The notes under the pieces: generated by a model
Seen by the model: the letters and a program-made list of their open reading frames with translations, nothing else
Database searches by the model: none
What the model was told of the DNA's origin: nothing
In this document: positions 8,158 to 16,749 of the stretch, one piece after another
How positions within the stretch are numbered: position 1 is the stretch's first letter
How the letters are laid out: every line of letters begins with the position of its first letter
Made by a program: the position numbers and the translations under genes
NCBI GenBank assembly: GCA_029210175.1
Contig: JARGPL010000017.1
Span: 23,329-87,328, forward strand
Direction: 5' to 3'
Origin: Minwuia sp.
Lineage (GTDB): Bacteria > Pseudomonadota > Alphaproteobacteria > Minwuiales > Minwuiaceae
DNA length: 64,000 bases

Positions 8158-8835
8158 TCAGAACAGGGATGCAAGGGTGGCAAAGGGGAATGCGGTAATC
8201 GCCGACCCCGGTGTTGCGTTGATGATCTGCACCCCGGCGGGCAGGGTCGGCGGAATGCTGTCGAACGCCGTGACCCAGCGGGCCAGGGCATCCGGCGGGG
8301 CGTTGTTCATGCCGGGCGGGTGGTCGCCGTGCCAATGGGCACGACCATCGGAGCCACGGCGCATGTCGTACCCCACCAGGATGATCCGCCGCGCCCCGGC
8401 ATGCAGCGCCAGGTTCACCGCCTGATAGCCGCTGTTGCCGCCGCTGTGGATCAGTCTGGGGTCGTGGCTCAGGCCCGGTTCATGGGCCAGGGCGATGTGA
8501 TGAATGCCGGGCCAGCGGCTGCAGGCCCTGGCGTCCTGACTGACCCGCAGGCCGGTGAAGTGCGGCAGGCCGTCATGCAGCTGCCACCATTTCAGATCGC
8601 AGGCATAAAGGATATCCAGCGGCAGCCGCCGCCAGGCTTCGTTGACGCCGATCAGGCGGGCTTTGCCGCCCGCTTGCGCGGCGCGGCACGTTTGCGCCGC
8701 GGCTTCGGTGAAGCCAGGGCCGCCGGCGATGCAGATGATTGTTTCGCCGGGCCAGATGCAGGGGATTCGGGCGGCGCGGGGGGCGGCTCCGGCTGGCCAT
8801 TCGCCGCCGTGCCCGCGTCCAAAGGGGTCGCCCAG
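8158..8835 (-). CDS. Rossmann-like phage protein of unknown function, no canonical start codon
   Basis: An open frame runs from the stop at 8866-8868 down to 8158. It encodes a coherent protein: ETIICIAGGPGFTEA near the start, LIGVNEAWRRLPLDILYACD, HSGGNSGYQAVNLALHAGA, then RRIILVGYDMRRG and HWHGDHPPGMNN. Similar Rossmann-like proteins of unknown role are frequent in siphophage head regions. From 8865 down to the GTG at 8418 there is no ATG, GTG or TTG in this frame. The boundary given here uses a CTG at 8835. The first part overlaps the 102-aa gene upstream. Either a rare start or a frameshift from the upstream gene is used, or the sequence has an error. Confidence 0.65.
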   Translation of the reverse strand: MGDPFGRGHGGEWPAGAAPRAARIPCIWPGETIICIAGGPGFTEAAAQTCRAAQAGGKARLIGVNEAWRRLPLDILYACDLKWWQLHDGLPHFTGLRVSQDARACSRWPGIHHIALAHEPGLSHDPRLIHSGGNSGYQAVNLALHAGARRIILVGYDMRRGSDGRAHWHGDHPPGMNNAPPDALARWVTAFDSIPPTLPAGVQIINATPGSAITAFPFATLASLF

Positions 8836-8960
8836 CCATTGCGAATGAACACTTCCGCCGTTTCCTCACTCACATCATGGGGGCCGGGATGATATGCGCG
8901 GGGGTGAATGTCGCCGCGCGGGGCGTGCAGCTTCTTCAATTTGACGTTGATCAATGGCAC
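8652..8960 (-). CDS. Small phage head-region protein (102 aa)
   Basis: Start GTG 8960 is chosen because GGAGG ends 9 bases upstream; a TTG at 8954 is the alternative. The N-terminus (INVKLKKLHAPRGDIHPRAY, then DVSEETAEVFIRNGWA) has the pattern of short phage proteins with an SH3-like strand followed by a rim helix, common between capsid and connector genes. The C-terminus is a long Ala/Pro/Lys/Arg-rich tail. The last 180 bases overlap the following gene in another frame. Function unknown. Confidence 0.6.
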   Translation of the reverse strand: MPLINVKLKKLHAPRGDIHPRAYHPGPHDVSEETAEVFIRNGWATPLDAGTAANGQPEPPPAPPESPASGPAKQSSASPAALASPKPRRKRAAPRKRAAKPA

Positions 8961-8998
8961 GGCTCGGATCCTCCGTCGTTCGCTGAAATGTGGCTGCA

Positions 8999-9031
8999 GA
9001 CCTGGCCGGGAACAGGGAACCCGGCCAGGTC
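8999..9031 (-). terminator. 12-bp perfect stem-loop between structural genes
   Basis: GACCTGGCCGGG (8999-9010) pairs perfectly with CCCGGCCAGGTC (9020-9031) across a 9-base loop. It sits between the putative capsid-associated gene and the downstream 102-aa gene on the minus strand. No T-run follows, so it may modulate mRNA decay or readthrough in this operon rather than act as a full terminator. Confidence 0.5.
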
Positions 9032-9085
9032 CACCACGCGCGGCAACGGGGGAAGGGGGAACCGGCCCCACCCCCCGCCGCGCGA

Positions 9086-9550
9086 TCAGGCGTCGGCGGC
9101 CGGACGCAACAGCGGCTGGCCGACGACAAAGGCAACGATGTTCGTGCTGCCCGGCGTATTGGCCGCCGTGGCGACCACGCGGACATACCGCTTCGACCCC
9201 AGGTAGCCGACGCGATAGGTCAGATCATCTTCGGCGGCGTCATCGATCGTCAGGAACACACCGGTGGAACTGTCGGGCGCGACCACGGGCGAACGCGACC
9301 CTTCGATATCCACGTGATCGCTGTTGGTCACGGCGGCGAACCCGCTGTTGATCGTGTCGGATTCTTCCAGATGGAAGGTCCATGTCGGCTGCGGGCTGTT
9401 GGCGATGTTGGTCACCGGCCCGACGTGGATGGCAAGGGCGACGCCGCCCGCGAAATCGCGCAGGTCAACGCCGTTGGTCGGGGTTTCGGTGGCCGTTTTC
9501 GCGCCGCTGATGTGCTGCACGAACTCGATATTCTGATGCAGGGACTGCAT
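9086..9550 (-). CDS. Putative capsid-associated protein (154 aa)
   Basis: The gene follows the major capsid gene, where decoration or head-fibre proteins often lie. ATG 9550 has AAGGAG 8 bases upstream. The product begins MQSLHQNIEFVQHISGA. It is rich in Thr, Asp and Ala, has predicted beta strands (GVFLTIDDAAEDDLTYRVGY) and no membrane segment. A terminator-like hairpin upstream suggests expression at a level different from the capsid. The family is not recognised with certainty; role inferred from position. Confidence 0.55.
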   Translation of the reverse strand: MQSLHQNIEFVQHISGAKTATETPTNGVDLRDFAGGVALAIHVGPVTNIANSPQPTWTFHLEESDTINSGFAAVTNSDHVDIEGSRSPVVAPDSSTGVFLTIDDAAEDDLTYRVGYLGSKRYVRVVATAANTPGSTNIVAFVVGQPLLRPAADA

Positions 9551-9570
9551 GGGGGTGTCTCCTTCAATGA

Positions 9571-9603
9571 AAACGCCGCCAACCCGTTGCCGGGCGGCGG
9601 CGT
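9571..9603 (-). terminator. Rho-independent-type terminator after capsid gene
   Basis: On the minus strand an 8-bp stem (ACGCCGCC ... GGCGGCGT, arms 9596-9603 and 9573-9580) is followed by TTTTC, counting the last base of the stem. It lies 44 bases beyond the capsid stop. The short T-tract suggests partial termination, leaving readthrough to the downstream structural genes. Confidence 0.5.
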
Positions 9604-9646
9604 CTCAGTCTTCGATGGGCCAGGGGTGGCCGTTCAGGTCAGTGGA

Positions 9647-11041
9647 TCAGGTTGCAGCGGCTTTCATGAACTTGATGGCGTCGCTGTTCTGGACGTCACC
9701 GCCGACGCGCTTGGTCATGTAGAACTTGACCTGACCCTTGGTGGTGTAGGGATCAATCAGCGTCCGCATGCCCAGGCGATCAACGATCATGTAGCCATCG
9801 CGAAAATTGCCAAACGCGATCGGATAGGTGTCCGACGCGATGGCCGGCATGTCGTCCAGCTGCGCGATGGAATAACCATGCAGCGAGAAACCCGGACCAC
9901 CGTCCAGGCCGCCAGTGCCGCCGAAGTCCACCAGATAACGACCGTCCGCATCCTTCAGCTTGCGCACCCCCGCCGCCGTCAGGCGTGACATCGCCCAGAC
10001 AGCGCCGGCGTGATAGCCCTGATGCAGCGCCGCGATCATGTCGATCAGGGCAGACGCATCATCGGCAGTGCCGGACGTCGGGAATGCACCATCGGCGCCC
10101 ATGGGCACGTACTGCAGCACGCCCCAGGCGCGGTTGGCCGCATCGGTCGTGGTCACCGACGCCGCCGCATAGTCGACGAAACCGCGGGGCTTGTTCGCCC
10201 CGTTGCCCGTGACAAAGGCGGCGTTCTCCGTCCGGATCATCTTGTCGCCGGTCAGATTCATGACCCACCCGCCGACGTCGATGACGGCATCATCCAGCAG
10301 GCGCTGCGATGCCTTGGGCATGGCATACTGCTCGAACGCCTCAATCGTCTGTTCGCCGATCTGGGGCGTGCCGGTTTCGGGCCGCGACTCCATTTCACCG
10401 ACCCAGCCGCCGGACGTCGCATCGTCCGACCGATAGGGGAACGTCAGCTTGTCGGAGCCGATACCCTGCACGGTGGCGATGCTGCGCATCGGGCTGGTAT
10501 CGCGCAGCCGTTCACGCACCGTCGTCTCCATTTCCGTCGGCACCATATAACCGCCGTCGGTATCGGACCCGACGCGCAGGTTGTTCTGGATGTCGGCGGG
10601 CAGCGCGTTGACGTTGCCGTTGACACGGATCAGGTTGAGCCACGCCTTCGCATAGTTGGCATAGGCGTCGATGTGGGTGTCGCCGAAATCACCACCGATC
10701 GGGTCGGTCGGGCGGTGCTTCTCTGACGGGGCGTTGTGGCGGGCAAAGAACTGCCGCGCGGCAGCAGCCTTCTTCTCCGCGGCTTCACCACGGCCACCGG
10801 ACCCGATGTTCATCTGGTCGATGGATGCGAAGATCTTGTCGGAACTGTCACGCAGTTCGGTCAGGGTCGCTTCGTGCTGGGCCATCGCGGCCTCGATGTT
10901 CACGACCTTGGTGGCGGTTTCGGTGCTGGCGGCACCGTTGGCGGCAATCTCCGCCTGCATGGCGTCGTTGGCCGCCTTGAATTCCTCGAACGTGGTGCCG
11001 AGGCCATTGATGGCGTTCTGGATTTCCTGAAGCTGGGGCAT
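9647..11041 (-). CDS. HK97-family major capsid protein (464 aa)
   Basis: This is a capsid protein of PF05065 type. Residues 1 to about 110 are a coiled-coil scaffolding (delta) domain (EEFKAANDAMQAEIAANGAA), which the upstream protease would remove. The mature fold starts near GDFGDTHIDAYANYAKAWLN. Recognisable segments are LRVGSDTDGGYMVPTEMETT, SGGWVGEMESRPET, KASQRLLDDAVIDVGGWV and the C-terminal YMIVDRLGMRTLIDPYTTKG. Length is normal for a self-scaffolding capsid. It is directly preceded by the ClpP-like protease. Confidence 0.96.
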   Translation of the reverse strand: MPQLQEIQNAINGLGTTFEEFKAANDAMQAEIAANGAASTETATKVVNIEAAMAQHEATLTELRDSSDKIFASIDQMNIGSGGRGEAAEKKAAAARQFFARHNAPSEKHRPTDPIGGDFGDTHIDAYANYAKAWLNLIRVNGNVNALPADIQNNLRVGSDTDGGYMVPTEMETTVRERLRDTSPMRSIATVQGIGSDKLTFPYRSDDATSGGWVGEMESRPETGTPQIGEQTIEAFEQYAMPKASQRLLDDAVIDVGGWVMNLTGDKMIRTENAAFVTGNGANKPRGFVDYAAASVTTTDAANRAWGVLQYVPMGADGAFPTSGTADDASALIDMIAALHQGYHAGAVWAMSRLTAAGVRKLKDADGRYLVDFGGTGGLDGGPGFSLHGYSIAQLDDMPAIASDTYPIAFGNFRDGYMIVDRLGMRTLIDPYTTKGQVKFYMTKRVGGDVQNSDAIKFMKAAAT

Positions 11042-11043
11042 TG

Positions 11044-11994
11044 TTACTGTTTCCCGATCTGGGGTTTCATCTTGCTGGCCAGATCCTTGATACTGGCCAG
11101 CAGCGGGCCGAAATCCGGTTCATCAGCTTCCCGCTGATTCCCGTTGTCCGGCTGGGGTGTGCGGCCTGACGCCATGGCCCTGGCCCTGGTGCGTGAGAAC
11201 CCTGCATCCCGCAGGGCACGCTCGGCATCCCGAATGGTCGGGTCGCCTTCAAGGGGGGCTGAATGCATCAGCTCGCGCGGTGTCTTGTTGAAGATGGAAA
11301 GGTCGAACGCGGCCCGTGCGGCCGGATCGGTTTCATCGGCGATGATGCTGTCGGCAAAGCCCCGGTCGACGGCCTGTTCGGCGTCCATCCAGGTCTCGGC
11401 ATCCATCATCGCGGCAATCACGTCGGTGTCGTCGTCGGCGCGCCGCGCATAGGTGCGGGCGATGGCCGCGTCGATGCCACCCAGCACGGCCACCATGGCC
11501 GCATGGTCCTGCCTGTCACCTATTGTGATCGACCAGGCGTTGTGAATCATCATGAACGCATTGGCGTGCATGGCGATGCTGTCGCCCGCCATGGCGATGA
11601 CCGACGCGGCGGACGCGGCCACGCCGGTGACCACGACCTCGATGCGGGCGGCGTGACTGACCAGGTCATTGAACATGGCAATGCCGTCGAAGACGTCGCC
11701 GCCGGGGCTGTTGATTTCCAGCCGGATGCGCGGCGTGGTGATGCTGGCAAGGGCCTGGCGCAGCATGCGGGCGCTGATGCCCCATTCGCCGATTTCGTCA
11801 TAGATCACCAGCGTGGTGCAATCTGACCCTTCCGCCCGGACATCGAACTGGCGCCCCGTGCCGCGGGCAAAGACGCCGCGACGGGCATGGCCGGGAATGG
11901 CGTCAGGCAGATCGATCGGGGCCAGCCGGGCGCAGATGCCGATGTCGGTGTGCGCCATGCAGAGGGCGGGCAGGGTGATCAGGTTGGCATTCAT
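11044..11994 (-). CDS. ClpP-like prohead protease (316 aa)
   Basis: This is a ClpP/S14-type head maturation protease. The oxyanion segment NSPGGDVFDG lies at about residues 95-104, the nucleophile region GVAASAASVIAMAG at about 124-137 with Ser128 the likely nucleophile, and MMIHNAW supplies His151. A C-terminal extension (from about 230) is charged and may act in scaffolding. Start ATG 11994 overlaps the portal stop (ATGA); the longer open frame upstream lies in the portal gene and is excluded. It probably cleaves the capsid delta domain. Confidence 0.92.
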   Translation of the reverse strand: MNANLITLPALCMAHTDIGICARLAPIDLPDAIPGHARRGVFARGTGRQFDVRAEGSDCTTLVIYDEIGEWGISARMLRQALASITTPRIRLEINSPGGDVFDGIAMFNDLVSHAARIEVVVTGVAASAASVIAMAGDSIAMHANAFMMIHNAWSITIGDRQDHAAMVAVLGGIDAAIARTYARRADDDTDVIAAMMDAETWMDAEQAVDRGFADSIIADETDPAARAAFDLSIFNKTPRELMHSAPLEGDPTIRDAERALRDAGFSRTRARAMASGRTPQPDNGNQREADEPDFGPLLASIKDLASKMKPQIGKQ

Positions 11995-13238
11995 GGCTGG
12001 GGTTCTCCGGTCTGGTCCGACATCAGCACGCCGCTGTCGGATTGCATGTTGGATTCGATGATGTAGCGATTGCCGCCGTCGTCGGTGCGCGGGTCCAGGT
12101 TTTCCAGCCTGCGCCATTCGTTGGCGCTGATGACACCGGCGCGGCGCTGGATATTCAGGGATTCGGCCCGCGCCTTCGGGTCGCCGCGCAACAGGGCATC
12201 GACATTGTGTTTCACCTGCATTCGGTCGCGGTCCCGCTCCGGCACCAGCGAAAATTCGATGGCCTGTTCCCAGCGGATCAGCCAGGGCGCGATGCTGAAT
12301 TTCAGCACTTCCAGCGACTGTTCGGTGATGTTGCTGAACGTCGCCCGTTCCAGGTCATAGACCAGGTGCGGCGGAACCCCATAGATGCGGCAGATGTCCA
12401 GCAGGCCGAACTTGCGGCTTTCGATGAACTGCGCATCCTTGTGATTCATGCTTGTCGGTTCAAACGTCATGCCATAGGGCAGGACCGCAGTGTGATAGGC
12501 GTTGGCGCCGGAATACAACTCTTCCATGTCTTCGCGCAGGCCCCGCCGCGATTCCGGGCCGACATCCGTGCCGGGGGCCGTGGTCACCACCGCCGACGGC
12601 TTCGCCCCATTGGCAAAGAACCGGCCCGCATGCTGCTGCACCGCGCGGGCTTCACCGAACGCATTGCGGAACTGGGCCACCGGCGACAGGCCGCGCACAC
12701 CATCATCTGACGGGCCACGCACATGGAAGATGCGGGACTGGGGAAACGTGGTTTCCCGCCCGGTCTGCGGGTTGCGCCAGACCCATTGCGGCACCTGGCG
12801 GTCGTTCAGTTCGATGCGGGTATGCGCCGGGTGCAGGCGGATCATCTGCACCGGCCGGTCGCCGGTGCCGCGGGTGATCAGCGCGGTGCCCGCACCGGAT
12901 TTCAGGGCGTCATCCATCAGCAGTTCGCGGAATTCGAACGGGCGTTGCCAGGGGTTCGGGTTGCGCAACACCCGGGCGGCCGGGTGTTCCGGCGCCGGGG
13001 TGCGTTTGCCGGCGGCGACAGTCATCACCCGGATCGGCAATTGCGACACGGTTTCGGACAGGAACCGGATGCAGCGGTGCGCCACCGGGATGCCCGCAAC
13101 GGTTTCCGACGTGACCGGCACGCCGGCGTCACTGCCACGGCCATAGTTCGCCAGTACCTTTTCCATATCCTGCGGTGACGTGATGTCGTTGCGCACGCCC
13201 AGCCAGCCGCCGATTGCATGGCCCAGACTACGCAGCAT
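11991..13238 (-). CDS. Portal protein, HK97 family (415 aa)
   Basis: The protein matches PF04860: VTSETVAGIPVAHRCIRFLS near the N-terminus, NPNPWQRPFEFRELLMDDAL, the central IFHVRGPSDDGVRGLSPVAQ, and YGVPPHLVYDLERATFSNI with EQAIEFSLVPE. It forms the dodecameric DNA gate at one capsid vertex. I prefer ATG 13238, with GGGGAC 7 bases upstream and an 11-base overlap with the terminase stop, over the in-frame TTG at 13265. Confidence 0.94.
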   Translation of the reverse strand: MLRSLGHAIGGWLGVRNDITSPQDMEKVLANYGRGSDAGVPVTSETVAGIPVAHRCIRFLSETVSQLPIRVMTVAAGKRTPAPEHPAARVLRNPNPWQRPFEFRELLMDDALKSGAGTALITRGTGDRPVQMIRLHPAHTRIELNDRQVPQWVWRNPQTGRETTFPQSRIFHVRGPSDDGVRGLSPVAQFRNAFGEARAVQQHAGRFFANGAKPSAVVTTAPGTDVGPESRRGLREDMEELYSGANAYHTAVLPYGMTFEPTSMNHKDAQFIESRKFGLLDICRIYGVPPHLVYDLERATFSNITEQSLEVLKFSIAPWLIRWEQAIEFSLVPERDRDRMQVKHNVDALLRGDPKARAESLNIQRRAGVISANEWRRLENLDPRTDDGGNRYIIESNMQSDSGVLMSDQTGEPQP

Positions 13239-14970
13239 CGAAGATGTCCCCGCGGGTGTATTCAATGATCTTCGGTGCCGAATCCTTGGCCAGCGGCATC
13301 TGGCTCATGGCCATCAGGCCAGCAGCGATTCCGTCGATCTTCTGCTTGCTCATGGCTGATTCCTTCTTTGGCAGGATGCTGCCGTCGACGCGGCGTTCGA
13401 CCACCGCATTGCTGGCGTGCCAGGTCAGGCACGGGTTGCCGGGGTGCGCGAACCGGCCCGATGACCGCACGCGCGCTTCCAGATCCAGCGCCGCGGACCC
13501 GATGTTCGCCGCCGTATAGTTCAGGATGCCCGCAGGCAGGCCATCACGTTCCAGCCGGGTCACGATGTCGGGGCCCGTGCCGTACCGGTCAAACACCACG
13601 GCGCGGACGTTGAACCGTTCGCAGGCTTTGCGGATGTGGTTTTCAATACTTTCGCTGTCGATCCAGTCGCCTTCTGTCGGGGTGACCAGACCCGCGTCTG
13701 ACCAGACCCGATAGAAATCCAGCGCCATTTCCCGGACACGGCGGTTGATCACGTCCCGCGGCAACCAGAACTGCGGGAACCAGACCAGCGCACCGTCACG
13801 GCGGAACACCAGAACGACCGCAGTCATGTCATCGCGCTCAGACATGTCTGCACCGATCCAGCAGTCTTCACCCTCGAAGTCATCCAGGGTCAGGCCGGTG
13901 TCGGCGCAGGCGATCCATTCATCGTGTTTCAGCCAGGTGGTTGCCGACGTCAGCCAGCGGTTCAGGTCCTTCGTGACGAACTCGGCCTGGCTTTCGTTGC
14001 TGTTTGCCGCTTCCAGTGCCCGGTCGTGCATGTATCGAAGCTGCTTCGATACCTTCAGATTCGGGTTCGCCTTGATCCATACGGCAGGATCCAGCGGGTC
14101 GTCGCCATCGTCCAGCGTGTAGATCACGCCGAAATAGTGGTCGGCTTCAATGATGCCTTCCAGCACCTTCACAGCCAGCTGCCGCTGTTCGTAGCACGGC
14201 CCCTCGATGTTGCGCCCCGCCGTGGTGATGATCAGCGCCATCGGGTTCGTCCGTGCGCCCTGGGCGGTGCGCAGAACATCCCACAGCCCGCGATCCTTGT
14301 GCGCATGGAATTCATCCATGCAGAGGGCATGCGGGTTCAGGCCGTCCTGCGTTGACGACTTGGAATTGATCGGCTTGATATCGCCCATGTTCGCGGCGAT
14401 GGAAATGCTGTTCGCCCAGGTCTCTATGCCGAACGCTTCCCGCAGGTCAGGGGTCGCATCGCACATCTTTTTCATGACGCCCCAGACGATGCGCGCCTGG
14501 TCGCCGGTGGTCGCCGCCGTCTTGATCTGGGGCCCAACCTCTCCCTCGCAGACCGCGCAATAGAGCATGATCGCGGCGGCAAAGGCGGACTTGCCGTTCT
14601 TGCGCGCGACCTCGATGTAGACCGTGCTGAACCGCCGGCCCAGGTCGGTGCCGTCCGCATCGACACGGCGGAACCCGAACAGGTTCACGACGATGAAAAC
14701 CTGCCATGGTTCCAGATGCAGGGTCGGGGTGGTCCAGCGGCCTTCGACGTGCGGCAGTTTCTCGATGAAGTCACAGGCGTCACTGGCGTGCTGGCGGTTG
14801 AACGTGAACGGCGGTTTCTTGCGCCGGGCGCGGTTCATGTCGCCCAGGAACCGGGCCGCGGCATCGCGCACCAGCTTGCAATGCTTGCGGCCCTTCGTGT
14901 CCCTTACCGCCGCCTGCGCATAGCGCCGGGCGATGGCAACATAGTCGCGCCGGTGCCTACTTGACGCCAT
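13228..14970 (-). CDS. Terminase large subunit (580 aa)
   Basis: This is the ATP-driven DNA packaging motor and headful/cos nuclease (PF03354/PF20441 type). The adenine-binding LEPWQ motif lies at 86-90, a Walker A variant ARKNGKS at 122-128 and Walker B LCMDEF at 216-221. The C-terminal nuclease domain has GADMSERDDMTAV and VFDRYGTGPD acidic positions. ATG 14970 overlaps the small-subunit stop by 14 bases; the longer frame to 15012 has no support. The gene is full length with no missing motif. Confidence 0.96.
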   Translation of the reverse strand: MASSRHRRDYVAIARRYAQAAVRDTKGRKHCKLVRDAAARFLGDMNRARRKKPPFTFNRQHASDACDFIEKLPHVEGRWTTPTLHLEPWQVFIVVNLFGFRRVDADGTDLGRRFSTVYIEVARKNGKSAFAAAIMLYCAVCEGEVGPQIKTAATTGDQARIVWGVMKKMCDATPDLREAFGIETWANSISIAANMGDIKPINSKSSTQDGLNPHALCMDEFHAHKDRGLWDVLRTAQGARTNPMALIITTAGRNIEGPCYEQRQLAVKVLEGIIEADHYFGVIYTLDDGDDPLDPAVWIKANPNLKVSKQLRYMHDRALEAANSNESQAEFVTKDLNRWLTSATTWLKHDEWIACADTGLTLDDFEGEDCWIGADMSERDDMTAVVLVFRRDGALVWFPQFWLPRDVINRRVREMALDFYRVWSDAGLVTPTEGDWIDSESIENHIRKACERFNVRAVVFDRYGTGPDIVTRLERDGLPAGILNYTAANIGSAALDLEARVRSSGRFAHPGNPCLTWHASNAVVERRVDGSILPKKESAMSKQKIDGIAAGLMAMSQMPLAKDSAPKIIEYTRGDIFDAA

Positions 14971-15370
14971 TGCTGGCGAACGGGTTCTTGTTGCGCTTGG
15001 CGGGTTCCGCACCGATGCGGGATTTCACGCCCTGCAGGCCGAACACTTCCAACTGCTTGCGCAGTTCGGCCAGCGCCGCGATCGATGGCTGTGCGCCATT
15101 GCCCTCGAACGCGGCGGTGAACTGCGCGGTGGTCATCGCCTGCAGCTGGCACAGGTTGGCGAACGCCTGGCTGTCCCGCTCCGTCGCCAGCCGGTTGGCT
15201 TCGACCAGAACGACCAGATCGTTCCAGACCTCCACGGCATGCGCCGGGAAGTCTGGCGGCATGCGGGGCAGATCCGTTTCCACTTCGCTGCTTGGATGCT
15301 CCGCCAGCGCCGGGGCGGTGCCGCGCTGCGCCTTGATGGATGCCGGTTCGCGCTTTCGTCCGCGGTTCAT
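14957..15370 (-). CDS. Terminase small subunit, P27 family (137 aa)
   Basis: The protein matches the P27-type small terminase (PF05119): MPPDFPAHAVEVWNDLVVLV followed by FANLCQLQAMTTAQFTAAF, and the ending AKRNKNPFASNG, a recurrent tail in this family. It binds packaging-site DNA. ATG 15370 has GAGGT upstream at a good distance, while the longer frame to 15472 begins without a signal. Confidence 0.9.
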   Translation of the reverse strand: MNRGRKREPASIKAQRGTAPALAEHPSSEVETDLPRMPPDFPAHAVEVWNDLVVLVEANRLATERDSQAFANLCQLQAMTTAQFTAAFEGNGAQPSIAALAELRKQLEVFGLQGVKSRIGAEPAKRNKNPFASNGVK

Positions 15371-15472
15371 GGTGATGACCTCCGACTGTGTTCTGCCCGT
15401 CAACAGCGAATCAATGACGCGCGGGGCGCGCATCGAAAAACCTTTACCGAATGCGGTATGCGTCATATGCAA

Positions 15473-15545
15473 CGCTCAGGCATATTCACCTGCTTTACCA
15501 AAAATTTATCAATGAAAACAATAAATTACAGCGGAACATCAATTC
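15473..15545. promoter_or_regulatory. AT-rich gap upstream of terminase genes
   Basis: This stretch is markedly AT-rich (AAAAATTTATCAATGAAAAC and neighbours) in otherwise GC-rich DNA. It lies in the gap between the HNH gene and the packaging operon. It is a good place for a late promoter or a packaging site; no convincing hexamer pair was found, so this is positional only. Confidence 0.3.
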
Positions 15546-15594
15546 GCCCACGCCTATTTTTGACTTGGGCACGGATAGGTCAATAGCGACCTTT

Positions 15595-15933
15595 CTAGGT
15601 ATTTGACCCGCCCCCACCCCCTTCGCGTACCGTTTTCCGTGCGTGGCATCCGTGGCACAGCGCCTGCAGGTTCGCCCCGTCCAGCCGTGCCCCGCCGTCT
15701 CGGATGGGTCGGATGTGATCCACGTCGGTGGCGAGGTTGCTGCATCCCTCCGAGCCGCACATCGGGTCCCTGGCCAGCACGTTCAGCCGCGCCGCCCGCC
15801 ATTTCCGTGAGTCGTAGAACCGTTTCACGTCGGCGGGGCGCTGCATGTTGTAGGCCCGCGCCCGCGCCCGTTTGCCCCCGGATGGCCCGAGGCTTGCGGC
15901 CCCTGACTGGAACGTGTTCGGGCGACGGGCCAT
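15595..15933 (-). CDS. HNH endonuclease, packaging-associated (112 aa)
   Basis: The core is a standard HNH nuclease: C59-x4-C zinc pair (DPMCGSEGCSN), TDVDHIRPIRDGG with the catalytic His, then NLQALCHGCHARKT with the second zinc pair. Such a gene immediately upstream of the small terminase is characteristic of HK97-like phages, where it is needed for specific terminase cutting. The ATG at 15933 directly follows the upstream stop (TAGATG). Confidence 0.92.
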   Translation of the reverse strand: MARRPNTFQSGAASLGPSGGKRARARAYNMQRPADVKRFYDSRKWRAARLNVLARDPMCGSEGCSNLATDVDHIRPIRDGGARLDGANLQALCHGCHARKTVREGGGGGSNT

Positions 15934-16686
15934 CTACCTGGCCGCCGCTGTTCTGTGTGTGTCGTGGAGGGTTGCGCCGTCTGTTTCGCCTGTTTCAGGC
16001 CCACTTATCGACGCTCCATTTATGACATTAGCCGCGCCCTGCGCATCCGTCAAGCGCCGCTGTGCCCTGCTGGCAAGTGATTGAATGGATTTGCCTTCTA
16101 CCGCCACCAGCGCCGCCGCCCCGGCCCGGAATAACTGACATCGCTTTCCGTCTGCCGTGATTGTGCTGTCCGGGTCGGTCCAGCCGTCGCGCGCCATGAT
16201 CCAGGCCGGCCAGCATTCCTGCACGGCGATGGCAAACACCGCGCCGCGTTGCCTGGCTGTCATGGCTTCGGTCAGGGCGCGCCATCGCTGGTGTTCTGCG
16301 GGGGAGACATCGGCGGCGGTGCCGGTGCGTTCGCGCCCGGCCGGTGCGGGTGCGCCGACGATCCGCCGGTGCAGTTCGCGCCAGACCATCAGCGCCCGAT
16401 AGGTTTCATCGTCGACCAGCCCGGCCCCGAACAACAGGTCCAGCGGCGCGCCGGTCAGGTCGGTGCCCTGCCTGGCCGCGCCCTCCTCGCGGATCCCGAC
16501 CGTCATGGCCGCGGTCGCGATCTTGCGCAGCCGCTGTTCCGGCGTGGCCCCGACCGCGCGGTCATCGCCCGATCCCCCGCGCTGCAGCCGCCCGTTCGGC
16601 TCCCGATCGCCTTTCAGCCGGGGCCGCCCGCGCCGCTCGATCTTGCCTTTCTTGCCGAACTTCCGCCTGTTCTTCGCCTTGGCCAT
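15934..16686 (-). CDS. Hypothetical phage protein with basic N-terminus (250 aa)
   Basis: The first 40 residues are strongly basic (MAKAKNRRKFGKKGKIERRG), suggesting nucleic-acid binding. The remainder is Ala/Arg-rich and helical, with a central LMVWRELHRRIVG and AVFAIAVQECWPAWIMARDG. No known family is recognised. It is cotranscribed with the HNH gene, whose start abuts its stop. Proteins of this kind are common between replication and packaging genes in alphaproteobacterial phages. Confidence 0.6.
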   Translation of the reverse strand: MAKAKNRRKFGKKGKIERRGRPRLKGDREPNGRLQRGGSGDDRAVGATPEQRLRKIATAAMTVGIREEGAARQGTDLTGAPLDLLFGAGLVDDETYRALMVWRELHRRIVGAPAPAGRERTGTAADVSPAEHQRWRALTEAMTARQRGAVFAIAVQECWPAWIMARDGWTDPDSTITADGKRCQLFRAGAAALVAVEGKSIQSLASRAQRRLTDAQGAANVINGASISGPETGETDGATLHDTHRTAAAR

Positions 16687-16749
16687 GGTGTCATCCTTGT
16701 CTGTGTTTCGCGCCCCGCCGCCATGCCGGGCCCTGCCGTCATCGCCGCC

